Shown: piece after piece, positions 18,178 to 29,385 of the stretch | Layout of the letters: each line of letters starts with the position of its first letter | Position numbering within the stretch: the stretch's first letter is position 1 | Assembly (NCBI GenBank): GCA_026874595.1 | Contig: CM049321.1 | Location: 48,143,797-48,207,796, forward strand | Reading direction: 5' to 3' | DNA from: Sipunculus nudus | Taxonomy: Eukaryota; Annelida; Sipuncula; Golfingiida; Sipunculidae | Length of the DNA: 64,000 nt | The notes under the pieces: model-generated | What the model was told of the DNA's origin: nothing | Databases searched by the model: none | Seen by the model: the letters and a program-made list of their open reading frames with translations, nothing else | Position numbers and translations under genes: made by a program

Positions 18178-21100
18178 ATGGCGTCCAAAACTGAAAAACG
18201 GAAAATATTGCACGATTTTCTCCATGAAAACAACACAGGCCGGTTCTACATTGAATATGACACCTTTATGAGCAACCACTTGTCACACGGAGTAGTGGCT
18301 TTACATGGGCTGGGTGCCGATAGGAGGCGCCTCCAACAATTTGTAGGTACGATTGCAATTCAATCACAACCGATGGTGAAGATGATTATGAATATTCAGT
18401 AATTTTGAACATTAAATGTTGCGGAACAAATCAAAGGCAATTCTCTTTAACTCCTTTCTTTAAAATATTGATTTATTTGTACATTTTCATATATTCAAAT
18501 ATTAATATTTCTATAGCAACATTAATCAAATTAATTAAGTAAATAATATTAATATTTTATAGGAATATGTTACGTCTTCAATAAACCATAGAAAAGTAAT
18601 GACACAAAAAAGACAGGTTTTGTTTACATGATAAGAGATGCTTAGGTTCCATTTCTATTTGAAAATGTCGCATATATGTAATGTAATACATATCTATAAG
18701 TTTGAATTTCCATTTGTACGCGAGGTATAACTTATTGTTCTAATGAAAATGCAGTTCCTAAAGTTCTAAATTGTAATGATTATATAAGATTGATTTCATC
18801 AGTCTTCCGCTTTTCTGGTCTCGTGAATCATATGGATCCTATGGTGTTCTGTATCATGATTTATTATCATAGTTTATTTTATACATCCTTTATTTTCTTA
18901 GGCATCATTTACAATTATTTCATTTATGTAAGGAAATCTTTGCTAGTTTGCAAAACTGAACGCCCAGCTGTGAACACCAGTTTGAGCGGTTTCGTATTTC
19001 ACATGTATAAATATTACATAAATTTACTGTTGTTAATTATTCTCGGTCTTGTAATAATTCCAGAATGGTACTCAATGAAACTTGAGTCCCCGGATGGAGA
19101 AACAGCCACGGATCAGTCAGAACCAAGAGGAAACCAAGATGGCGTCCCACATCCGGGTACTCGTCATTCCTACTACAAACTGCTGGACTACTACACCGAG
19201 AGACTGGAGACAGTCCACGGCGGAGATCTGACTATGTTCGTGGGTTCTGAATTCCCGGCGTTATCTCTTGGCCTAGCTGGGTCCGCTCTGCATGGTTTAA
19301 TACATCTGGGGTACGGGTATTCATGTGGTGACCCTCGCTCTGTGTGTGAGGGAATGGCCTATCTCCATCATTCATATCTACCACCAAAAGGTAAACACAC
19401 ATATATATAGTAGTCCAGGTGCCAAAATGGGTTTTCGGACCTGACCTTGTTTTATGGTCTGCCCAATGTTTTTTTATGGTTACACCCTATTTTGATGGTG
19501 CTGAATTCAAATCTGGATGATGCCACTCTTGCATCCTTGAGGGTTTTGAGATATTCAAGATGGCCGCCAAGATGGCTGCCAAATATGAAATCATCATATA
19601 TTTGCAATTATATGGTGTATATATGTACTGCAAAAGGTTAATTTCCAATTAATTTGGTAAGGAGATCAATTATGTGCAATACTGTGAACAACTAAAAAAA
19701 ATCTTTGATTTTTTAAAGGCAAAATGGCGTCCAAAATGGCCGCCGTAACATATAAAGAATTCATATTTTGTAGGAAATGAAAATGTGGTGTGCATGACTC
19801 GCACTCGAGTGGTTTTTTTGGCACATAAAATTAATAGTTTACACTATTGTAAACAACCAGAGGTTGTCCTTTAAAGATAAAATGGCAGTCAAACGACCAC
19901 CAAGTTGAATAGTAGCATGTTTTGGCAAAAAAGGTTCAGACATTTGGTGACATTGATTTCATATAAGGGTTTATGAACAGACAGAATTTTTATTAGTGCA
20001 GGGAACCGCCTCTTTTCTTATGCTGTCTTATATAATTCTTAATCTAAGTATATACATCTTCTCGGTGTCCACTGTGCCTGTGGGTCCTGTGTGTGTTATC
20101 AGCCCATTGGTGGTTCATAAGACCGAGAAACACCCAAAGACGCACTCATTTGTGAGTGATACACGGGTTTTGGTCTCCTCGACGTTAAATTTTAAGCCTG
20201 ACGGGCGTTCAGCCTGGATGGGGACCAACCGTAAAACTCTTACCTCTGCTGAAAGTGAGATTTGAACTCACAACCTTTGTGCTATGCTCTACCCTAAGGC
20301 TAAAGAGTACTGAGATTTACCCTAGACCACTTGAGCTAGTAAAGTAAGTAAAAGTTAATATAGCCCAGTACTGATTTTGGTAAGAAAATAATTAAGCATC
20401 CAAGATGGCCACTGATGCTCGAAATATTTAGCAGACCAAACATTATATAAAACTTATAGAATATATGACATCAGGCATAGGGCAAGTATATTTATTCTAT
20501 ATGAAGTCCCAACTGCCAGTAACTCTCAAGTTTTAACCCTCTGTGACCTCGAGGAGCTCTTCCTCTTCATCACTATCTTCATAGTCACAACTGATGTTTT
20601 CATGTCTTGTCCACCCGTTGTTACAGTTTCCAGCACTATTGCATGCACATAAAAATGTACACGATATCTGTGCTGTCATAAAACTGCATTTGACAGTCTT
20701 GCATGGTGTATCGCTGGCACAACCGCATTTGATCATTTCTAAGACTTCTGCTGGAGCTGCCTTATTGCCTTTAGGAATAGGAACTGGAAGTAGTGACATA
20801 GAAGACTCAACCTTTTGCCAGCCGATTAGAGTAGGGTTGAGGTGTGGAGGGTCAGGAGTTGTGGCCTGTCTCCAGATACACACTTGAAGGTGAACGCGCG
20901 TAACAGTTTCTGCAAATGCTTCTGAAGTTGGTGGAAGTGATTTCAGTGCGGGCATCCTAGTGATCCTCCTTTTACCTGTTTTGGTAAGCCAGACATGATA
21001 ACTTGCTTCCGACAAGTGTTTTCTTTAGCAACCATAACATGCAGCTACAAAGTGGCTGGTCTCATCATTGACATTATTGATATTACTCAGCAGGTCTCCA

Positions 21101-24100
21101 ACTTTTCGCAAAGTGTGTCCTTTTTTCAGTGTTTTGTGCATGGTAGACTTTCCTTCGCCCCACATATATGCAGTTGTATCACAGCCAGTAAGAGCATGGG
21201 CAGCCAACAGGTCTGGTATTTTATTCTGGTGTTTCTTGACTGTGCCCCCAATATTGCAGATGGTATTCAGGATGGTATTCTGAACATCGTCACTGGGATC
21301 GTGCATCGCACCGAAGTCAGTGTTGACGAAGCAGTTGCTATCGGTAAGGAACAGATGGTAGAATATCAGTCTTTCTGGCCGGAAGGTTTCCTTGGTTCGA
21401 TTGGCAGTCGAGTGAAAGCCTTGTCCTCAACAAAAAGGAAAATAACCATTGGTCCCGATTCGACATTGGACACTGCACTTATATATTCCAGAGTGACAAC
21501 GATGGCAGCAGCAAGGAATTTAGATCTGAAGCAGGTCTTTCAACACGAGCTTGCCCCATTACCCACGTCCATGTTCCAAGATGATGGTGATATGCGCATC
21601 ACAACAAAAGCAGTCATTAAGAGGAAACTTCAAGTGGAACAGTCTACACGTAGAGTAGCCAATGAACTTGCTCCTGTACCAGAGGTTGATGTGATTGATG
21701 GTTGTGCGATGCTCTGGGTGATTCACTGGCCATCACATGGAACTTTACAGGACTATGTAGATGGGTTCGCTGAAGCAATTATTGCTAAGCTCGCTGACAA
21801 GGATGTGTATCTTGTTTTCGATAGATATTTCGACTTCAGTATTAAAGGTCAAACAAGATGTTCCAGGGCAAGAGTTGAACAAAGCAATATAAACTGCGAC
21901 TAGATGCACCTCTCCCTAAACAGTGCATAGTCTTGACTGTCACCAAAAACAAGGTACAGCTAATCAACATACTCTGTCAGCGGTTGTCATCCACGATCAA
22001 GAATGCCAATATCACATAAAGCATTCAAACACAAATATATACTGACGGAAAATGACCCCATCCCATTACAAATCAGGGAGGGTGTTTTGTCATCACGGAA
22101 TGACTTAAAGACAATGCATGAGGAGGCTGACGTTATCATGGTGCAAAAGGTTATCTGTGATGATACCGACGTGTTTTTTTTCTTCTTTTACACCACTATC
22201 ATGAGAACAATCTTGACTGCGCAGTTCTGATGGAAAGTACTAGTCATTGATGAGGCCAGCCACTTTGTAGCTGCATGTTATGGTTGCTAAGGAAAAACTT
22301 GTCGGAAGCAGGTTATCAAGTCTGGCTTACCAAAACAGGTAAACGGAGGATCACTAGGATGCCCGCACTGAAATCACTTCCACCAACTTCAGAAGCATTT
22401 GCAGAAACTGTTACGCGCGTTCACCTTCAAGTGTGTATCTGGAGACAGGCCACAACTCCTGACCCTCCACACCTCAACCCTACTCTAATCGGCTGGCAAA
22501 AGAATGAGTCTTCCATGTCACTACTTCCAGTTCCTATTCCTATAGGCAATAAGGCAGCTCCGGCAAAAGTCTTAGAAATGATCAAATGCGGTTGTGCCAG
22601 CGATACACCATGCAAGACTGTCAAATGCAATTTTATGACAGCACAGATATCGTGTACATTTTTATGTGCATGCAATAGTGCTGGAAACTGTAACAACGGG
22701 TGGACAAGACATGAAAACATCAGTTGTGACTATGAAGATAGTGATGAAGAGGAAGAGCTCCTCGAGGTCACAGAGGGTTAAAACTTGAGAGTTACTGGCA
22801 GTTGGGACTTCATATAGAATAAATATACTTGCCCTATGCCTGATGCCATATATTCTATAAGTTTTATATAATGTTTGGTCTGCTAAATATTTCGAGCATC
22901 AGTGGCCATCTTGGATGCTGAATTATTTTCTAACCAAAATCAGTACTGGGCTATATTAACTTTTACTTACTTTACTAGCTCAAGTGGTCTAGGGTAAATC
23001 TCAGTACTCTTTAGCCTTAGGGTAGAGCATAGCACAAAGTTTGCGAGTTCAAATCTCACTCTCAGCAGAGGTAAGAGTTTTACGGTTGGTCCCCATCCAG
23101 GCTGAACGCCCGGCAGGCTTAAAATTTAACGTCGAGGAGACCAAAACCCGTGTATCACTCACAAATGAGTGCGTCTTTGGGTGTTTCTCGGTCTTATGAA
23201 CCACCAATGGGCTGATAACACACACAGGACCCACAGGCACAGTAGACACCGAGAAGATGTATATACTTAGATTAAGAATTATATAAGACAGCATAAGAAA
23301 AGAGGCGGTTCCCTGCACCAAAAAAAATCTGTCTGTTCATAAACCCTTATATGAAATCAATGTCACAAAATGTCTGTACCTTTTTTGCCAAAATATGCTT
23401 TTATTCAACTTGGTGGTCGTTTGACTGTCATTTTATCTTTAAAGGACAACCTCTGGTTGTTTACAATAGTGTAAACTATTAATTTATGTGCCAAAGACCA
23501 CTCGAGTGCGAGTCATGCACACCACATTTTCATTTCCTTCAAAATATGAATTCTTTATATGTTACGGCGGCCATTTTGGACGCCATTTTGCCTTTAAAAA
23601 ATCAAAGATTTTTTTTTAGTTGTTCACAGTATTGCACATAATTGATCTCCTTACCAAATTAATTAGAAAGTAACCCTTTGCAGTACATATATATACCATA
23701 TAATTGCAAATATATGATGATTTCATATTTGGCAGCCATCTTGGCGGCCATCTTGAATATCTCAAAACCTTCAAGGATGCAAGAGTGGCATCATCCAGAT
23801 TTGAATTCAGCACCATCAAAATAGGGTATAACCATCAAAAAACATTGGGCAGACCATAAAACAAGGTTCCACCCCTGGCACCTGGTCTATAGTCCTCTGC
23901 ACCATAAACATACTCACACACAACCATGCATATTGAATCAAGTATATACTGAATAGCCTATAGGCAGTCAACAGAAATGAATTTTGATATTGATACCGTG
24001 AGACATATCTCGTTCTTAATTAATTTCTACCGTAACTCAAAACCATTTATACCGTTGAATTAAATATTTATTATACGCAATCAACAGAATGTATTTTGAT

Positions 24101-25398
24101 ATTTATTCCGTGACGCTTATCTCGTTGTTAATTCCACTGTTGCTAAGCACTTAATACCATTGAAATTCATCTTTAATACACAGTCAACAGGAATTATTTT
24201 TTATATTTATTTTGTGACACATCCCGTTGTGGATTCCACTGTTACTCCAAGCCATTCACATCGTAATTTGTCTTTAAATCAATCGATAATATTTTGGTGT
24301 ATTGCATCGCAAATACTTCAAATTAATCGAAAGGAAATGCAAATAAGATTAATTATTATCGGATCTGTTTGCATTATTACACTCTTTGCTCACATAAATC
24401 AAGAAGGTGGTAACCTTTTTTTACATGTTGTATACTACATTTAATTTTCATAAATAAGTAGCCGAGTACCGGTGTGTAAGTAACGGTTGTTAAAGTAATG
24501 CAAAAAAAAGGTTCAATATTCAATATATGTCGAGTTACTGGTAGGCTTGTTAATGCAAATGCAACATTAGAATTTGAATTGTCTGAACAACATCCGAAAA
24601 AGAGTTAACCTTCTAGGGTATTTTCAGCTAACCTTGAACGTTCAACATGGGTGTTGTTTACTTTGCCTTTAACTGTCAATATTCACATTTTTGCATTTAT
24701 CTCTAGTTCCATCAGGGGTAGACACCCATGCATTGTGGGAAGGGAGCAGAGATATATTTGAAGTCTTAGAGGATATACGTCAGAACAAGGATCTGTTACA
24801 TTACGTCATCAAAGAGGCAAAGCTGCTCGGGGAGAAAGGAAAAAGGTCCAGCTCCTTTCAGAACCGGATGCGCGTTCTGTTTGCCAGTAAAACAGAGGAA
24901 TTATTTAGATACGCGATACAGATAAAGCTACCGGACTTCGTAATTGACGGCTCTGGGTTAGATGAAGCTCTTCAGCTAGGCAGGTGGCTGCTGGATTCCG
25001 CTGTTCATGTCTATGTGCGATCCATGGTTATCAATGAATTTTTCCTGCTGCACGGAGTCACTGGTGCCTGGTCGCTGCTTCAGCTTCTACCCTCACTCCA
25101 TGATCCTCGTGACGTCATCGGTGCGTGCGTGTCATTCTTCATTACTCTCCTCGCAACATACATTGCAGAGGAATGCCCTGCACTGAATAGGTCGCCGGCG
25201 TCTTATAGGCTTCAGTACAAAGACTGGTCTGAGATAACGGAGGCCGCTCTGGCTAAAGAGTGTGATGAACACATCTATAAACTTGTGGAGGTCACCAAAG
25301 ATATATCAAAAGAGTGTACAGACCTTGAACTGTTAGATTTGTACAAAGTTACGGCAAATATTGCTCTCACTAATGATCTATCATTCCCGTCCATATAA
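18178..25398 (+). CDS. Questin-oxidase-like protein, gene A (3 coding exons)
   Basis: Exons 18178-18346, 19064-19390 and 24707-25398 join in phase 1 at both introns to give 395 residues. The ATG has a good context (AAACCATGG). Exon 2 carries HPGTRHSYY and the family signature LHGLIHLGYG with CEGMAYLHHSYLP. Exon 3 carries FFLLHGVTGAWSLLQLLP, a hydrophobic stretch near VSFFITLLATYIAEE, and ECPALNRSP. The family (formerly DUF4243) includes fungal questin oxidase, which cleaves an anthraquinone ring by Baeyer-Villiger type oxygenation; the animal substrate is unknown. Intron 1 is 717 bases. Intron 2 is 5.3 kb and swollen by a 4.5-kb inverted-repeat element. No internal stop or frame break was found, so the gene looks functional. 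Genes B and C are its paralogues on the other strand. Confidence 0.8.
20000..20345 (-). repeat. tRNA-like SINE in the left arm
   Basis: On the minus strand, A box TAGCTCAAGTGG (20338-20327), then about 70 bases later a B box GAGTTCAAATCTC-like sequence near 20257-20269. A body follows that contains CACTCACAAATGAGTGCG. This is the mirror copy of 22976-23325. Related body sequence recurs at 47185-47290. Confidence 0.55.
20533..21306 (-). pseudogene. CXC-domain protein fragment, left arm and centre
   Basis: A minus-strand frame 21306-21025 includes LLAAHALTGCDTTAYMWGEG and SHFVAACYGC, then a TAA. The same frame continues 21015-20533 with MPALKSLPPTSEAFAE, DPPHLNPTLIGW, LLPVPIP and a Cys-rich end (KCGCASDTPCKTVKC...FLCACNSAGNC), then an acidic tail. 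This resembles a family of large uncharacterised proteins repeated in cnidarian and mollusc genomes. The TAA at the CYGC position is shared with the right arm. Confidence 0.55.
21301..22781 (+). pseudogene. CXC-domain protein fragment, centre and right arm
   Basis: The plus-strand frame to 21903 carries VDVIDGCAMLWVIHWPSHGT and DVYLVFDRYFDFSIKGQTR. A frameshifted part at 22003-22230 has HEEADVIMVQKV and DDTDVF. A deletion near 22200-22240 removes the segment kept on the left side. The frame resumes at 22275-22781 with the Cys-rich C-terminus and acidic end. A one-base loss near 22290 offsets this frame relative to the left arm. Broken and not expressible as one protein. Confidence 0.55.
22976..23325 (+). 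repeat. tRNA-like SINE in the right arm
   Basis: A box TAGCTCAAGTGG at 22976-22987 and a B box GAGTTCAAATCTC at 23045-23057, followed by a ~270-base body. The wide A-B spacing suggests a tRNA relative with an insertion, not a working tRNA. Confidence 0.55.
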
Positions 25399-25417
25399 AT
25401 CAAACTTATTAGTCTTA

Positions 25418-25427
25418 AATAAATAAA
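25418..25427 (+). terminator. Polyadenylation signal of gene A
   Basis: Two overlapping AATAAA hexamers lie 20-29 bases after the stop codon. Confidence 0.55.
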
Positions 25428-25428
25428 A

Positions 25429-26210
25429 ACAAAATTTAGACCAGTTAGAGGTCTACGAATATAAACATTTATCTATTAAATATAATTATTGTTATTATCG
25501 ATATTAATTTTATTATTATTATTATTATTTTTATTATTACTATTATTACTCGTATTTAATAAATATAAGGTAAGATTTCATATCAGCTCTGCATAGGTGT
25601 GCCATCTTGGAAATGTAAACGATAAATGTTACCCATGGGCGTCGACATCTGAATAGACAAAATATGCAGCGGCACCATTTTTAGACACATAAATATCAGT
25701 TATATAGCAATGAAGCCTGTATTAGACAGTACATCAATTCCACAAAGCCAATTGATACGAGAGGTTCTCAGCGCCCACATCCAGGATACTTTACAATAGA
25801 ACTAACTGAATCAGTGATAGATACCCGAGCATTTATCTCTGAATTGGCGTTGGAAACTCTCAAACGTTGATACGCAACTCCTACGTGACCAGGCCTATGA
25901 AATGCCCGTTTCTTTCATGTTTAACTTCCTAAGCGTCCTAATTAGTTATTTTCCATATTTCAGTTAAGATTTGGAATGATGACATTATTTGAAGATGGGG
26001 TCTATCATGAAGAAACTACGCCAGTGAACCCGGCCTATGAAAGCTCGATAAATAGACACCCGTCCCACACATACTTAGGCGGAGTCCCGCAGACCTCTCC
26101 ATGCAGATGTGATTGGGTAATATGTTCATAAATGTGTAATGCCTTGCCCAATGGTAAGGTGTTCTTGACGGCTTGTAAAATACAATTAGAAAACATTCAG
26201 GAATGAAATT

Positions 26211-26258
<48 letters not shown>

Positions 26259-26502
26259 GACTATATATATATTATTAATATATTAATATATTAATATTAA
26301 TATATCATTCTTAAAATAATATTCTTCGCGATAACGCAATACAATTGAGAAGGTAATAAAAACCAGTTTAATCTACATTTTATGGTCTGGTATGTACGAT
26401 AGAAAAAGGGCATTATTTAGTTATTAAGTCAACAAAGCACTTGTTTAATTAATCGAACATTTCTTTCAGTCATTGTGCCCGGTACTGTGGTTCTTACTTA
26501 AC
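25429..26502. other. Intergenic DNA with ATT and TA microsatellites
   Basis: ATT-type repeat near 25508-25550 and TA repeat at 26213-26255. The repeat is bounded by a duplicated AATTGACTATATAT. No gene seen. Confidence 0.5.
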
Positions 26503-26815
26503 CTATTTACATTCCTCAGCTTGGATTAATAGCCTGTCAAGGTCAAGTGTCTTAAACAAAGAAGTCCTGTCAGGTTCTGGTTCAAACAAAGCCATTATAT
26601 TCACATAATGTTCAAAGTACATAACGACCAAAGCGTTAATGAATTGTCGGCACCAAGCCAGTGTATATGACCACTTGCGAGCCACAGTTGGGTAGTGCAG
26701 ATGTGTACTAGTAAACCGTTCATATTCAACAGCGGAACCAAGGGAAGCCCACGTAAGAATTTTAATAAATTTGCGAGAGTTTGTTACAAAATTCTTTTGA
26801 CCATTCCTAATAGCT
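26503..26815 (-). CDS. Possible terminal exon of an unrecognised gene
   Basis: After a good minus-strand acceptor (TTTTTACAG, ending at 26816) an open frame of about 104 codons runs to TAG at 26503. Its composition is protein-like (WASLGSAVEYERF, WSYTLAWCRQFINAL, FEPEPDRTSLFKTLDL), unlike the low-complexity frames nearby. The needed entry phase (2) does not match the phase-1 donor of the LDLa exon upstream. It belongs to another gene or a linking exon is missing. No family recognised. Confidence 0.35.
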
Positions 26816-27273
26816 CTGTAAAAATTACATAATTTCAATTATTTTTGTTTGTTTGAAAAACAAAGATGGGTTGATTTTTCCATACTTACTGGTGTGTTTT
26901 CCTGCTGATTTATGTTTAGTCTTTCAGTCAGGCAGTAACGCAATCGGGTGTTTAAAACAAAATAAATAAAAAAAATGAAAAAAACCTGTAATTCTTTTTT
27001 TTTATTTTGTTTTTAATTGAAGCATGCCAATTCTGAGCTACAGCCGCTCCAAGAAGATACAGAAATACAATCTTGATAAGGTTACTTCTGTTATATAGTG
27101 CTTTTACTGTTTAGCAAAACAATTATGTTACAACTATGCTTTTCCCTGATTATATGACATTTTTCATCGAACCACACAAAAGGTAAAAAACCTTGCGAAC
27201 TGATGTCTGAAAAAAGTGCCTGAGAACCCAATTGTTTGCGTTATCATGGCATTCATAGGAAGACGTAACTTAC

Positions 27274-27384
27274 TATTTATACAGTCTTGCTCATCGACGC
27301 CCCTGGAACAGTCCTCTTTGCCGTCACACTTCCGGTCGGCAGGGAGACACGTGCCGTCCTCACAGGTTATTTCGTTTCATATAT
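27274..27384 (-). pseudogene. LDL-receptor class A exon (phase 1-1) with in-frame TGA
   Basis: A 111-base exon between an acceptor (GTAGCAG) and a strong donor (GTAAGT). It reads ITCEDGTCLPADRKCDGK then EDCSRGVDEQDC: five of six cysteines and the calcium-binding DGKEDC..GVDEQDC pattern of LDLa modules. Phase 1 at both ends is typical of shuffled extracellular modules. The third codon is TGA (27379-27377), near where the first cysteine should be. That is either a nonsense mutation or a wrong exon start. Too short to stand out as an open frame. Confidence 0.55.
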
Positions 27385-28189
27385 CTGCTACACCTGTTCA
27401 GGTGAGAGCGGTCATAGTATTCAGGTTAGATATTTGAGAAGGATGGGGGCCATGCCCGGATTATTGATAGCCTTAACATAGCAGCTACTTCCAATTTGAC
27501 CGCCATGTAAATTCATACTCCTTTAAATGTTAATATCTTGGTTGCTAGGCAACTTAGAAAGTAGTCTTATTCTCCAAACTAAGGCATTTTAATATAATAG
27601 GTTATATACGTATCCCGTCTTAATTATCTAATAAGAGCAATGTCATCAGTTATATCAGCTGCAAAGATGACTGAAACAATGTGTTAATCAAATCTTAGGG
27701 GGAAAACTTGCAAACATTTTCAAGATTTTGGTTCCATAATGTTTAAATGCATGTTTTGTTGTTTAGATCAAAGAAGATAGATCATTGTGACCCAATTATT
27801 TGTTTCCTATGAGCTTTAAGCAAGACCCCCAGAAGTTAAATGTTTCGGCATTCACAACTGCCATGAAAATCGATGACAGCTAGATCAGATAGATACTAAT
27901 ATGCAAATACAATCCCATCCACGATTGCAATTCATAAGTATTTCTGAGTGGTTTCTAAATTAAAAGTCTTAATATAACTGTGTATAATATTTTTGTGTAG
28001 TACAACCTAATGTTTCATGGGAGGATAGGTTTTCAATTATTGGAAATTAAGGTAAAGTGTCCATTGTATTACCTAATCTACCTAATGTGAACATTCCAGA
28101 TGAAGCACATGTACCGGAAGTAGAACGTATCTATTATGACGTTAACATTATTATAAAATTACCATTATTTTCTATCACTTGTGTGATAC

Positions 28190-28276
28190 CCAGTGCGCAT
28201 GTCCCGTTGTTGTACATTTTGACAGCTTGACAGGACTTTATATCTTTACAGCGGGCCGCACACTGCGCGTGACTCG
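28190..28276 (-). CDS. PAN/apple-like exon (phase 1-1)
   Basis: An 87-base minus-strand stretch from an acceptor (TTTATATAG) to a donor (GGTATCA) reads SHAQCAARCKDIKSCQA then VKMYNNGTCALG. The C-x3-C-x5-C-x10-C pattern and the closing CALG resemble the core of PAN/apple adhesion modules. Both ends are phase 1, compatible with joining to the LDLa exon at 27384. The donor is weak. Together they suggest a secreted or membrane protein of the mosaic type, part of which is decayed or lies outside what I can see. Confidence 0.4.
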
Positions 28277-29317
28277 CTATATAAACAAATCATCTACTTG
28301 TATACACCTTGTTGAGTAAATCATTGTTCGCTTGCTGAATTGGTAATAATGGCAATCACTCTTTTGTTGCAGGGTTTGTGAAAGTGTTTATAAGTACTAG
28401 ATATAAATACAAATATGAATATATATATATATATATATAAAACTAAATTAATAGACTACCCTCAGAAATCCACACAAGACCGGCATAGAGCATTGTTATT
28501 ATGTAATAAATATGACGCAATGTCCAGTCAGAATGAATGCATACTGTTTCTTACATTAAAAGCGTATTGCATCATGACACCGGCATAATGAGATGTTTCA
28601 TCTTTTTCATTTTTAGACTTTAAAGTTATGATGGGGAAGCAGTCCTGATCACAAAAAAAAATTAACTATGCAATGGATATTTAATTATCTGATATAAGTC
28701 AAAATACGATGTCTAGAAATGAATCCATTGCTGACATACTCCACGCAACTCTCAAAACTCGGTAGATAATGTTTTAATCTTCTAATTGGTATGTAATGTG
28801 TGTAATATCCTTTATCGTAAGTAATAACTTTATTGTAAAACAAATTAACCGTTGAATAAGTCTGGAATCTAAAGTCATCATTAATTATTGAAGATTGTCA
28901 GCGTAAACGTTAATATTTATACCGATAATTTATACCGATAATCTCTTGTTATAAACGGGCTATGCAGACATTTTTTTTTCAAATACTTAAAGACAACTTG
29001 TAAATTAATATAAAAAGGGAGTGTATGTAACGTAAAGGCAAATACTCTTATACGATATTTACAAATGGTCTGTCCGAGATAAGTTAAGCAGCCAATGATG
29101 ATCAGTTGCGGACGTTCTTCCCACTGCCATTCTATGAGAAACGTGTCACACGTCTGGTACCCTGCCTTGAGATCTACCAAAACAGTCAGTAAGGATGACG
29201 AAGGACATATCTAGAGATAAGCTACAGAGCTAAGATTAGTGATATACAAGTTAATGGTTTTGTATGATATGTAATCAATACACAGGTACAAGGTATGTTC
29301 TCTGCTTGAGATGCTTT

Positions 29318-29385
<68 letters not shown>

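Larger units (their letters stand above)
19411..23893. mobile_element. 4.5-kb element with ~1.65-kb inverted arms, in intron 2 of gene A
   Basis: 19411-21071 and 22243-23893 are near-identical in reverse orientation, beginning CCAGGTGCCA at both outer ends. Each arm holds a tRNA-like SINE and the C-terminal coding part of a CXC-type protein. The 1.17-kb centre holds further pieces of the same gene in both orientations. No transposase was recognised. It may be a long-TIR DNA transposon or an inverted duplication. Transcription through the intron would give a very stable double-stranded RNA. Confidence 0.65.

Noticed and set aside
20594-20887. Plus-strand frame within the left arm, mirrored at 22427
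   Set aside because: Shadow of the CXC-protein frame on the other strand; codon pattern favours the CXC reading.
22976-23060. Functional tRNA gene in the inverted arm
   Set aside because: The A-B spacing is too long and no cloverleaf closes. A SINE head is more likely.
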